From Streptomyces macrolidinus (GTDB lineage Bacteria; Actinomycetota; Actinomycetes; Streptomycetales; Streptomycetaceae): a stretch of DNA of 64,000 nt. This document shows, one piece after another, positions 33,643 to 41,349 of this stretch (its first letter is position 1; every line of letters begins with the position of its first letter). The notes beneath the pieces were generated by a model. It was not told the DNA's origin and made no database searches. It saw nothing but the letters and a program-made list of their open reading frames with translations. The stretch lies in contig NZ_JAMWMR010000004.1 in the NCBI RefSeq assembly GCF_023887685.1, positions 248,001 through 312,000 on the forward strand, written 5' to 3'. The position numbers and the translations under genes are program-made.

Positions 33643-35088
33643 GTGACTGTCAATGAGGACTCGTTCACTAACTGGAAGAAGCGCGAGGAGATCGCGGAGG
33701 CGATGATCCCGATCATCGGGAAGCTGCACCGTGAGCGGGACGTCAACGTCCTGCTGCACAGCCGCTCTCTGGTGAACAAGTCGGTCGTCAGCCTTCTGAA
33801 GACCCACCGCTTCGCCCGGCAGATCGCCGGTGAGGAACTCTCGGTCATCGAGACGATGCCGTTCCTGACGGCTCTCACCACGCTCGATCTCGGCCCTTCC
33901 CAGATCGACATCGGCATGCTCGCCGCGACGTACAAGACCGATGACCGCGGTCTGTCGGTGGAGGAGTTCACCGCCGAAGCCGTCGCCGGCGCCACGGGTG
34001 CCAACAAGATCGAGTGCCGCGACGGGCGCGACGTCGTCCTCTACGGCTTCGGCCGGATCGGCCGTCTCGTCGCCCGCCTGCTGATCGAGAAGGCGGGCTC
34101 GGGCAACGGCCTGCGGCTGCGCGCCATCGTCGTCCGCCAGGGCGGTGCCCAGGACATAGTCAAGCGTGCCTCGCTGCTGCGCCGTGACTCCATCCACGGC
34201 CAGTTCCAGGGCACGATCACCGTCGACGAGGCGAACAGCACGATCATCGCCAACGGCAACGCGATCAAGGTGATCTACGCCAACGATCCGTCGGAGGTCG
34301 ACTACACGGCGTACGGCATCAACGACGCCATCCTCATCGACAACACGGGCAAGTGGCGTGACCGCGAGGGGCTGTCGAAGCACCTGCGCCCCGGCATCGA
34401 CAAGGTCGTCCTGACCGCACCGGGCAAGGGCGACGTCCCGAACATCGTGCACGGTGTGAACCACGACACGATCAAGCCGGACGAGCAGATCCTGTCCTGC
34501 GCCTCCTGCACCACCAACGCGATCGTCCCGCCGCTGAAGGCGATGGAGGACGAGTACGGCGTGCTGCGCGGCCACGTGGAGACCGTCCACTCGTTCACCA
34601 ACGACCAGAACCTGCTGGACAATTACCACAAGTCCGAGCGTCGGGGCCGGTCCGCGCCGCTGAACATGGTCATCACCGAGACCGGTGCCGCCTCCGCCGT
34701 CTCCAAGGCGCTGCCCGACCTCAAGGCGAAGATCACGGGCAGCTCGATCCGCGTCCCGGTGCCGGACGTCTCGATCGCCATCCTCAACCTCCAGCTCGGG
34801 CGCGAGACCAGCCGTGAGGAGGTCCTCGACTACCTCCGGAACGTGTCGCTGACCTCGCCGCTCAAGCGCCAGATCGACTTCATCAGCGCCCCCGACGCGG
34901 TCTCCAGCGACTTCATCGGCTCGCGCCACGCCTCGATCGTCGACGCCGGTGCCACCAAGGTCGAGGGCGACAACGCCATCCTCTACCTCTGGTACGACAA
35001 CGAGTTCGGCTACTCCTGCCAGGTCATCCGGGTCGTCCAGTACGTCTCCGGGGTCGAGTACCCGACCTACCCCGCCCCGACGGTCTGA
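33643..35088 (+). CDS. gap: Glyceraldehyde-3-phosphate dehydrogenase, long actinobacterial form
   Basis: A 481-aa GAPDH. It oxidises glyceraldehyde-3-phosphate with phosphate and NAD(P). The NAD loop is LYGFGRIGR (about residues 132-140), the nucleophile is Cys289 in SCASCTTNA, and GSSIRVPVPDVS and WYDNEFGYS are standard. An N-terminal extension of about 125 residues precedes the Rossmann fold, giving 481 residues instead of the usual 330-340. This long form exists as a second GAPDH in actinobacteria and could favour the gluconeogenic direction; that is inference. The GTG at 33643 is the start; neither a strong ribosome site nor an alternative start was found. Confidence 0.92.
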   Translation: MTVNEDSFTNWKKREEIAEAMIPIIGKLHRERDVNVLLHSRSLVNKSVVSLLKTHRFARQIAGEELSVIETMPFLTALTTLDLGPSQIDIGMLAATYKTDDRGLSVEEFTAEAVAGATGANKIECRDGRDVVLYGFGRIGRLVARLLIEKAGSGNGLRLRAIVVRQGGAQDIVKRASLLRRDSIHGQFQGTITVDEANSTIIANGNAIKVIYANDPSEVDYTAYGINDAILIDNTGKWRDREGLSKHLRPGIDKVVLTAPGKGDVPNIVHGVNHDTIKPDEQILSCASCTTNAIVPPLKAMEDEYGVLRGHVETVHSFTNDQNLLDNYHKSERRGRSAPLNMVITETGAASAVSKALPDLKAKITGSSIRVPVPDVSIAILNLQLGRETSREEVLDYLRNVSLTSPLKRQIDFISAPDAVSSDFIGSRHASIVDAGATKVEGDNAILYLWYDNEFGYSCQVIRVVQYVSGVEYPTYPAPTV

Positions 35089-35102
35089 TCCTGACCCCTG
35101 CT

Positions 35103-35139
35103 CGCTGCCGGTGTCGGCCACCCGCCGACACCGGCAGCG
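35103..35139 (+). terminator. Terminator after gap
   Basis: A perfect 16-base stem (35103-35118 with 35124-35139) around a 5-base loop, 15 bases after the gap stop. It is a strong GC-rich stem-loop. Confidence 0.85.
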
Positions 35140-35191
35140 GCATGTCCGGGGCATTCGGCAGGTCGGGGACGTCCGGTGGCACAGTGGCTGT

Positions 35192-35950
35192 ATGTGCGGC
35201 CGTTTCGTCTCCACCCGCAGCGCCCAGGACCTGGTCAAGGCCTTCCGGGTCACCGACTGGCGCGGCACGGACGCGCTGCCGCCGAACTGGAACGTCGCCC
35301 CGACCGACGACGTCTGGGCCGTCCTCGAACGCGCCCCGCGCGGCCAGGACGCCGGGACGCCGGTCCGGCGGGAGCTGCGGCCCCTGCGCTGGGGCCTGGT
35401 CCCCTCCTGGGCGAAGGACGCGAAGACCGGCGCCCGGATGATCAACGCGCGCGTGGAGACCCTGCACGAGAAGCCCGCCTTCCGCCGCGCCTTCGTCGCG
35501 CGCCGCTGCCTCCTTCCGGCCGACGGCTTCTACGAGTGGCAGCGGCAGGACAGCGGTCACGGCACGGGCAGGGCCCGCAAGCAGCCGTACTTCGTCCACC
35601 CCGAGGACGGCCGGGTGATGGCGCTCGCCGGACTGTACGAGTACTGGCGCGATCCGGCGGTCGAGCCGGACGACGACCCCGCCGCCTGGCTGATGACCTG
35701 CACGATCATCACCACCGATGCCACCGACGCGGCCGGTCACGTCCACCCCCGTATGCCGCTGGCGCTCGGCCCGGACCACTACGACGCCTGGCTCGCCCCC
35801 GCTCACCGGGACCCCGACGCACTGCGCGCGCTCCTGACCCGGCCCGCGGACGGACACCTGGCCGCCCGGCCGGTCTCCACCGCCGTCAACAACGTCCGCA
35901 ACAACGGCCCTCAACTCCTCGAAGCGGTCCGGCCGTTGCCGTTAGAGTGA
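35192..35950 (+). CDS. SOS response-associated peptidase / HMCES-type abasic-site protein (YedK)
   Basis: A 252-aa SRAP-domain protein. Homologues (E. coli YedK, human HMCES) cross-link to abasic sites in single-stranded DNA through an N-terminal cysteine. Here Cys2 follows the start Met in MCGRFVS, and the conserved ARSETVHEKPAFR-like region appears as INARVETLHEKPAFRRAF, then RCLLPADGFYEW. The active-site His is in VHPRMPL. The cysteine must be residue 2, which fixes the start at 35192. The stop overlaps the GNAT gene (GTGA). Confidence 0.92.
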   Translation: MCGRFVSTRSAQDLVKAFRVTDWRGTDALPPNWNVAPTDDVWAVLERAPRGQDAGTPVRRELRPLRWGLVPSWAKDAKTGARMINARVETLHEKPAFRRAFVARRCLLPADGFYEWQRQDSGHGTGRARKQPYFVHPEDGRVMALAGLYEYWRDPAVEPDDDPAAWLMTCTIITTDATDAAGHVHPRMPLALGPDHYDAWLAPAHRDPDALRALLTRPADGHLAARPVSTAVNNVRNNGPQLLEAVRPLPLE

Positions 35951-36363
35951 GCGAGGTGATCTCTTACACATGGCGTGACCCGCTCACGGACGACGAGATG
36001 GTCGACCTTGTCCGCTCGCACGGTGGCCGTGCCGAAGTCGGCTGGTGGAGCAAGATCCAGGCGCACAGCCTCGGTTGGGTGACCGCCCGCGACGCGGACG
36101 GACTCCTCGTCGGATTCGTGAACGTGGCGTGGGACGGGGGAGACCACGCCTTCCTGATCGACACGAAGACCCGCGGCGCGTACCAACACCGCGGTATCGC
36201 GACGGCAGTTGTGCGTCTGGCGGCGGAACAGGCGCGCGCGGCGGGCTGCGAGTGGCTGCACGTCGACTTCACGCCCGAGCTGCGGGCCTTCTACTTCGAC
36301 GCCTGCGGCTTCCGCCCCACGGACGCGGGGCTGATCCATCTGCCGTCCACGCGCGGCGAGTAG
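35947..36363 (+). CDS. GNAT-family acetyltransferase
   Basis: A 138-aa GNAT-fold acyltransferase using acetyl-CoA. The CoA-binding signature is RGAYQHRGIATAVV, and the final strands HVDFTPELRAFYFDACGF carry the usual tyrosine. The acceptor is unknown. The GTG at 35947 overlaps the preceding stop by four bases, so the two genes are translated together; another GTG at 35956 is possible. Confidence 0.88.
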   Translation: MSEVISYTWRDPLTDDEMVDLVRSHGGRAEVGWWSKIQAHSLGWVTARDADGLLVGFVNVAWDGGDHAFLIDTKTRGAYQHRGIATAVVRLAAEQARAAGCEWLHVDFTPELRAFYFDACGFRPTDAGLIHLPSTRGE

Positions 36364-36379
36364 CGCCCCGTACGCCCGG

Positions 36380-37036
36380 TCAAGACCGCGGGCCGCGGGC
36401 CGCGTCGAACCCGGACAGCATCGCGTCGAGCGCGAACGCGAACCGGGAGTCCGGGCCGGAGTGCCGATGGCCGGTGCGCGCGGCCTCGGCGAGCAGGGGG
36501 AACTCCTCGGGATCCAGGCCGTCCAGCGGGTCGGCGGCGGCCCGCCGGCCGTCGTCGGCGCCCTGGGGAGCGGTGGCGATATGGCCGAGGACGAACCCGG
36601 AGACGGCGTACAGCACGTCCAGCGCCCGGCCCAGCGGGAACCCGGCCGCCCGCAGTGAGGCGAGCGCGTTCTCCATGAAGCTCAGGTTCCGCGGGGTCGT
36701 CGCGGGCCGGGAGACCACGAGCGGCACCACGTTCGGGTGCGCGAGGAGCGTCGCGTGCAGCGCGTGGGCGTAGTCGCGCAGATCGGCGCGCCAGGACGCG
36801 CCGTGGAACAGCGGGGGGACGACCTCGGCGAAGATCTGCTCGACGATCCCGTCCAGCAGGGCGTCCTTGCTGGCGACGTGGTGGTAGAGAGTCATGGCCT
36901 CCACGCCCAGTTCGGCGCCGAGACGGCGCATCGACAGTGCCTTCAGACCCTCGCGGTCGGCCAGGGCCAGGGCCGCTTCGAGTACGGCCTGCCGGGTCAG
37001 CCCGGCGCGCTGCCCCCTCGCCCGGTTGCTGGACAT
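36380..37036 (-). CDS. TetR-family repressor (TetR_C type)
   Basis: A 218-aa TetR-family regulator. The N-terminal helix-turn-helix includes LSMRRLGAELGVEAMTLYHHVASK (residues about 35-58), the tetracycline-repressor-like subgroup. The C-terminal ligand domain is all helical. It is divergent from a small four-helix membrane protein, with paired palindromes between them, and probably represses both. The GGGGAGGAA ribosome site sits 5-7 bases before the ATG. The ligand is unknown. Confidence 0.88.
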   Translation of the reverse strand: MSSNRARGQRAGLTRQAVLEAALALADREGLKALSMRRLGAELGVEAMTLYHHVASKDALLDGIVEQIFAEVVPPLFHGASWRADLRDYAHALHATLLAHPNVVPLVVSRPATTPRNLSFMENALASLRAAGFPLGRALDVLYAVSGFVLGHIATAPQGADDGRRAAADPLDGLDPEEFPLLAEAARTGHRHSGPDSRFAFALDAMLSGFDAARGPRS

Positions 37037-37064
37037 CGAACAGTTCCTCCCCTTTGGGTTTGAC

Positions 37065-37118
37065 GATTCTTACGACGTAAGTCTAGCGTGGGAATCACCT
37101 ACTTACGATGTAAGAATC
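37065..37118. promoter_or_regulatory. Paired operator palindromes for the TetR regulator
   Basis: Two palindromes, CTTACGACGTAAG (37069-37081) and CTTACGATGTAAG (37102-37114), have centres 33 bases apart, three helical turns. The flanks continue the symmetry: the 18-base left half-region (37065-37082) matches the inverted right one (37101-37118) at 16 of 18 positions. They lie in the divergent gap of the repressor and the membrane protein. Confidence 0.75.
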
Positions 37119-37167
37119 AGGGCGCCATGAGCCGGTCGGCGTCCGCACCTGAGACGGAGGAAGCGTC

Positions 37168-37626
37168 TTGACCACGATCACGACGTCCCGGTCCGAACGG
37201 CCAGGTCTGCGCGCGAGTTGGGCGGGTCTCGCGCTGACCGCGCTGGCCACGCTCGTCCCGCTGATCGACATCGCCACCAGCGACCGCCTGACCGACCATG
37301 TGCGCGCCGCCTACCCCGACTGGTCCGCCGACCTGGTGGCGGGCGACCGCGACGCGATCGCCACCTACCTCGCCGTCGTCGGGGTCCTCGGTCTCCTCGC
37401 CTGGGCGTTGATGATCCTGGGCATCGCGAAGCGCAAGAGCTGGTCACGTGCGATCGCCACCACGTTCTTCGTGCTGGGCGGATCGATCGCGGCGTTCGAC
37501 CTGACGTACGCGGGAGGGGACTACAGCCTCGTCATCCCCCGCCTGTACGGCCTGCTCGGTCTCCTGCCCGTGATCGCCGGAGTGGCCGCCCTCGTGCAGA
37601 TGTGGCGTCGGTCGCCACAGGTCTAG
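37168..37626 (+). CDS. Small four-helix membrane protein
   Basis: A 152-aa integral membrane protein with four predicted helices (about residues 22-40, 71-92, 98-118 and 123-145). The TTG start at 37168 follows GGAGGAAG at 37156-37163. I recognise no characterised family. It is controlled, by position, by the divergent TetR regulator, so it may be an efflux-linked or stress membrane protein. Function remains unassigned. Confidence 0.75.
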   Translation: MTTITTSRSERPGLRASWAGLALTALATLVPLIDIATSDRLTDHVRAAYPDWSADLVAGDRDAIATYLAVVGVLGLLAWALMILGIAKRKSWSRAIATTFFVLGGSIAAFDLTYAGGDYSLVIPRLYGLLGLLPVIAGVAALVQMWRRSPQV

Positions 37627-37652
37627 GGAGTGATCCGAGCGTCCGGGGCCGG

Positions 37653-39137
37653 TCAGTTCCGGTTCAGCATGCGGGACGCACCGGCGACGACGGTGGTGGT
37701 GAGGATCCAGCCGATGGCGATCATCAGGTACGACAGCCACTGCGCGGCCCCGGTCCAGTGCCATGCGCCGCGCTGGCCGAAGTCGCCGATGGGGAAGAGC
37801 AGATCGACGGTGTAGACGAAGGCGTTGAACGGATCGCCTTCCCCCGGCTTCGTCCGGACGGGCGAGGAGAGGCTGAACGCCAGGGTGCCGAGCAGGGATA
37901 GCGCGGCCAGCCACAGCCCGGCGAGCCAGGGGCGATAGCCGTACCCGACCGTCGCGTCGAGCAGACACCCCCACGCGCGTCTTGCCGGGTGCAGGGTGCG
38001 GCGCCGGTGGCGCTGCTTCTCCAGCAGGACCCGGCGGGCGGCGTCGTCGTGGCCGGACTGCCGGTAGCAGGTGGCGAGTTGCTCGTAGGGCTGCGGGGCG
38101 TGGCCGGGGTTCCGGCGGATCCACGCCAAGCGGTAGGCCATGTCCTCGCGCAGGGAGTTCTTGTCGGAGCGCAGGGAGCCGTAGACGAAGCCGTCCAGCC
38201 GTACCTCCCGCGGCCAACTCCGCTCGTGGTCCCGCAGGGTGGCGGCCCTGGCGCCCTGGAGGTCCACCGTGCCCGTGGGAGGTGCGGCGAGGGAAGGCGA
38301 AGGTTCCCGTCTGCATCCCCGCGCCGAGCAGCGTCCTGTCACTGTCGTGGAGGGTGGCTCCGTCGAGGGTCAGCCGGTCCGCTGTCCGGGCGCCCCGCAT
38401 CCGCAGGGTTCCCGCCGCGCTGAACCCTTCGGACAGGTTCACCACGGTGGCGGTGGCGCCCTCCACGTGCAGGGCCACGCCGCCCGGGTTCTCCAGGCGG
38501 CGCCCCGCATGTGCAGGCCGCCGGGCAACTGCGCGCCCGGCAGCCGCACCCCGCCGTGTGCGGTGAAGCCGTCCTGGCAGAAGACGGCGCCGCCCATGAC
38601 CAGGCCCCCGGCGAACAGCGCCCACGTCCCGGGCGCCATGATCCGTACGCCGTCCAGATCCAGCTCCCCGGCCACATGAGCGTTCATGAGGGAGAGGCGG
38701 CCCGTGTCCATCACGGACCCGCCCAGATCCAAGTGGCCCTCGATACGGCCCAGTTCGGCGTCGACTCCGGGGACCCGGCTGTCCGTGATGCGGATGGTCC
38801 GTGTCGAGGCGCCGTAGAAGCCGACCGTGTGCTCCAGCCAACACCCCTTCAGCCACAGCACGTAACCGATCTCCGCACCGGCCAGGTCGAGATGGCCGGT
38901 GATCCGTGCGCCGGCGAGACGAAGGGACGCGACGCGGTCGGAGCGCGCCGTGTCGGCGCCCAGCAGCAGGGCGGCCACGACCGAGGCACGGACCGTGCGT
39001 TCGGGTCCCCAGTGCGCTCCCGAGGGCGGGTCGTCGTGCTCCGGCGTTCCGGTGCGCAGATCCACCCAACGCCCTTCGGAGAAGGCGTCCCACAACTCGC
39101 GCTCGGTTTCGGTCAGTTCGTCATAGCTCCGCACCAC
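37653..39137 (-). pseudogene. Frameshifted membrane-associated protein (two compensating indels)
   Basis: Reads as one ancestral gene in three pieces. The N-terminal part (39137 to about 38505) has repeated short segments such as LRLAGARITGHLDLAGA, a pentapeptide-repeat-like beta-helix. The repeats continue about 70 codons in another frame (about 38505-38295: LENPGGVALHVEGA, LTLDGATLHDSD). The C-terminal part (about 38290-37653) returns to the first frame and carries two membrane helices (LAGLWLAALSLLGTLAFSL and LSYLMIAIGWILTTTVV). One base appears missing near 38497-38504 and one extra near 38283-38292. Either the gene is damaged or the sequence has two errors. Similar full-length Streptomyces proteins are usually annotated as membrane-associated oxidoreductases, without good evidence for that activity. 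Confidence 0.7.
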
Positions 39138-39199
39138 AACAGGCTACGGTCCGTCGCCCGTCGGCGGCTGCGGACGGTGTGATCGCGGCAGCGGAGCCG

Positions 39200-39703
39200 T
39201 CAGGACGACTCGGCCACCAGCATCACGCGTCGCAGCAGGTCCGAGAGTTGCTTCCGCTCCTCCTTGCTGAGCACGCCCAGCAGTCGTCCCTCCTCGTCCC
39301 CGACCGCGTCCAGCGCCTCACGCCAGGCCGCGCGCCCGGCGTCCGTCAGCTCGACGTCGATACGACGGCGGTCGACGGCCGAGGGGGTGCGGTGGACGAA
39401 GCCTCGGCGTTCCAGCCCGTCCAGCCGTCCGGTGACCGAGGCGGGGGCCAGGCCGAGGTCGGCCGCCAGCTCGGAGGGGGCGGCCCGGCCGCCGCGCCCG
39501 GCGAGCTTGTGCAGCGTGTCGTACTCGTGCCGGTCCAACCCCGAGGCGGCGAGGGAGCGTTCCTTGGTCCGGCGCAGATGCCGGGAGAGCAGCATGGCGC
39601 GGGTGACGGCGCCCTCGGTGTCCGGATCGAGATCCGGCAGCACGGGCAGCCAGCGTGCCACATGGTCATCGGTCGCGTCACGGGGCGGCAGGGGATCGGC
39701 CAT
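39200..39703 (-). CDS. MarR-family regulator
   Basis: A 167-aa MarR-type winged-helix protein. The recognition region reads APSELAADLGLAPASVTGRLDGLERRGFV, and the wing is RTPSAVDRRRIDVELTDAGR. It is divergent from an MFS exporter with inverted repeats between them, the usual arrangement for a ligand-released repressor of an efflux gene. The ATG at 39703 starts close to the family N-terminus. The ligand is unknown. Confidence 0.88.
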   Translation of the reverse strand: MADPLPPRDATDDHVARWLPVLPDLDPDTEGAVTRAMLLSRHLRRTKERSLAASGLDRHEYDTLHKLAGRGGRAAPSELAADLGLAPASVTGRLDGLERRGFVHRTPSAVDRRRIDVELTDAGRAAWREALDAVGDEEGRLLGVLSKEERKQLSDLLRRVMLVAESS

Positions 39704-39722
39704 GACGTCATCGTAACGCCGA

Positions 39723-39770
39723 TACTTCGGCAGCGGATATTTCGTTGCCGAATAGTTCGACGCCGAAGTA
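39723..39770. promoter_or_regulatory. MarR operator region with nested inverted repeats
   Basis: Outer arms TACTTCGGC (39723-39731) and GCCGAAGTA (39762-39770), and an overlapping inner pair TTCGGCA (39726-39732) with TGCCGAA (39746-39752). Repeated TTCGGC half-sites over the divergent start region suggest two regulator dimers. The exporter ATG is 12 bases to the right. Confidence 0.65.
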
Positions 39771-39781
39771 CCTTGCGTGTC

Positions 39782-41035
39782 ATGACCGCAACGACATCCG
39801 TCGAGTCCGTCGCGCATCCGCTGCGGACGCGTCGCTTCCAAGTGCTCTTCACCAGCCGCACGCTCGCTCTCCTGGGCGACGCGGTGGTGCCCGTCGCCCT
39901 CGGCCTCGCCGTGCTGGAGGCGACGGGCTCGACCAGCGCCCTGGCCCTGCTGCTCGGCTGCGCGATGGTGCCGCGGCTGCTCCTTCTGCCCGTCGGCGGA
40001 GTGGCCGGGGACCGGGTCAACGTCCGTACGGTGGCGCTGACCACCGCGCTCGTCCGGTCGGTGACCCAGATCTTCGTAGGACTGCAACTGCTCGCCGGAG
40101 CACCCGCGTTGTGGCCGCTCGCAGTGGCCGAGGCCCTCGGCGGGGTGGCCACGGCCTTCGCCCAGCCGACCTTCTCCCCGCTGGTCATCGGTACGGTGCC
40201 CGAGGCGCAGCGGCAGCAGGCCAACGCCGCCGTGGCCGCCGCCTCCAGCGCGGCACGGCTCGCCGGGCCACCGCTCGCGGGCGTGCTGCTGCTCCCCGGC
40301 TCGGGCTGGGCGTTCATATCCGTCGGCGTCGGTTACGCGGTGAGCGCCGCGCTGCTGATGCCGTTGCGCGTCGCGCATGTACGGCCGCCGCGCCGGGCGT
40401 TCCTGGCCGATCTGCGCGAGGGCTGGACCGAGGTGCGCTCCCGCGACTGGTACTGGACGAGCCTGATCGCGCACGCGGTGTGGAACGGCGCCGCCGCCGT
40501 GCTGGCGACGCTCGGCCCCGCGATCGCGCTGCGTGAACTGGGTGGCAGGAACGTGTGGGTGACCATGTCGACGGTCGCGGGTGTCGGCCTGCTGCTGGGC
40601 TCGCTGGTGGCCGGCCGGGTCCGGCTGCGCAACCCCGTCCTCACCGGCAATCTGGCTCTGGCGAGTTACGCGGCACCGCTCGCCCTCCTCGCCGTCCCCG
40701 CCCCGGCCCCTGTGATCATCACGGTCTACGGACTCGCGATGGCGGGCCTGGGCTTCCTCAACCCGGTCTGGGAGACGGCCGTGCAACAGGTCGTCCCCGG
40801 AACGGTGTTGGCCCGCGTCATCTCCTACGACTGGCTGCTCTCCCTGGCCGCGATGCCGGTGGGCTACGTCCTCGGTCCGCTCGCGGCCGACGCCTGGGGG
40901 CCGGGGGTGCCGCTGACCGTGACCGCGGTCCTGGTCGGCGCGACATGCCTGGCCACGGCGTTGGTGCCCGGCGTACGCCACTTCCGGATGCCGCGGGAGG
41001 AGCGCGTGCCGGTCGACGCAACGGCCGCGCATTGA
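39782..41035 (+). CDS. MFS transporter (MFS_3 / EntS-like exporter)
   Basis: A 417-aa major-facilitator protein with about twelve predicted helices. The first helix region reads FTSRTLALLGDAVVPVALG and the loop 2-3 motif is GGVAGDRVNVR, typical of the EntS-like MFS_3 group that exports siderophores or drugs. Its divergent MarR regulator supports inducible efflux. The ATG at 39782 is close to the operator, so the leader is short. The substrate is unknown. Confidence 0.88.
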   Translation: MTATTSVESVAHPLRTRRFQVLFTSRTLALLGDAVVPVALGLAVLEATGSTSALALLLGCAMVPRLLLLPVGGVAGDRVNVRTVALTTALVRSVTQIFVGLQLLAGAPALWPLAVAEALGGVATAFAQPTFSPLVIGTVPEAQRQQANAAVAAASSAARLAGPPLAGVLLLPGSGWAFISVGVGYAVSAALLMPLRVAHVRPPRRAFLADLREGWTEVRSRDWYWTSLIAHAVWNGAAAVLATLGPAIALRELGGRNVWVTMSTVAGVGLLLGSLVAGRVRLRNPVLTGNLALASYAAPLALLAVPAPAPVIITVYGLAMAGLGFLNPVWETAVQQVVPGTVLARVISYDWLLSLAAMPVGYVLGPLAADAWGPGVPLTVTAVLVGATCLATALVPGVRHFRMPREERVPVDATAAH

Positions 41036-41349
41036 GCGACGTACGGCGTAACAGGCCGTGAATTCCATGGCGTTGGACGGAGCAGCTCACACGGGCGCGC
41101 GCGAAACCCCGTGCCCGCCTGGGAGTTCTCCGACCCGGGCACGACCCTGGCCGCCATGGGGGACAGGGCGGTGGTGCCCGGCGCGCGGGGCCCGGTGAAG
41201 CGGGCCCGAAGGCATCGAAGATTTCGAGGCTGAGGATCGCAAGCCCTCAGGGGATCTTGCCGTGGACAAGCCCTCAGGGGACCTTGCCGTGAAACACACG
41301 CTTGCCCCCCTCAAGCACCCCAGCCCCGTTGATCAGGAGGTGCCGCGCC
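41036..41349. other. Intergenic region before the peptide-salvage operon
   Basis: A 314-base gap after the MFS gene. It has the 27-base tandem repeat described separately. A frame from 41111 to 41230 has G/C at nearly all third positions (VPAWEFSDPGTTLAAMGDRA) but no clear ribosome site, no recognised family and an Arg-rich end; it may be a gene remnant or chance. The operon ribosome site AGGAGG is at 41335-41340. Confidence 0.45.
41240..41293. repeat. 27-bp direct tandem repeat upstream of the M20 peptidase operon
   Basis: Two adjacent 27-base units (41240-41266 and 41267-41293) differ at two positions. Each contains a small palindrome, CCCTCAGGG. The second unit ends 56 bases before the M20 start codon, so they may be paired regulator sites. 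One forward frame reads DKPSGDLAV across both copies. Confidence 0.75.

Noticed and set aside
41111..41230. Short frame VPAWEFSDPGTTLAAMGDRA with strong third-position GC
   Set aside because: There is no ribosome site and no recognisable family, and it ends in an Arg-rich tail. Coding potential is suggestive only, so it is mentioned in the intergenic entry and not called a gene.
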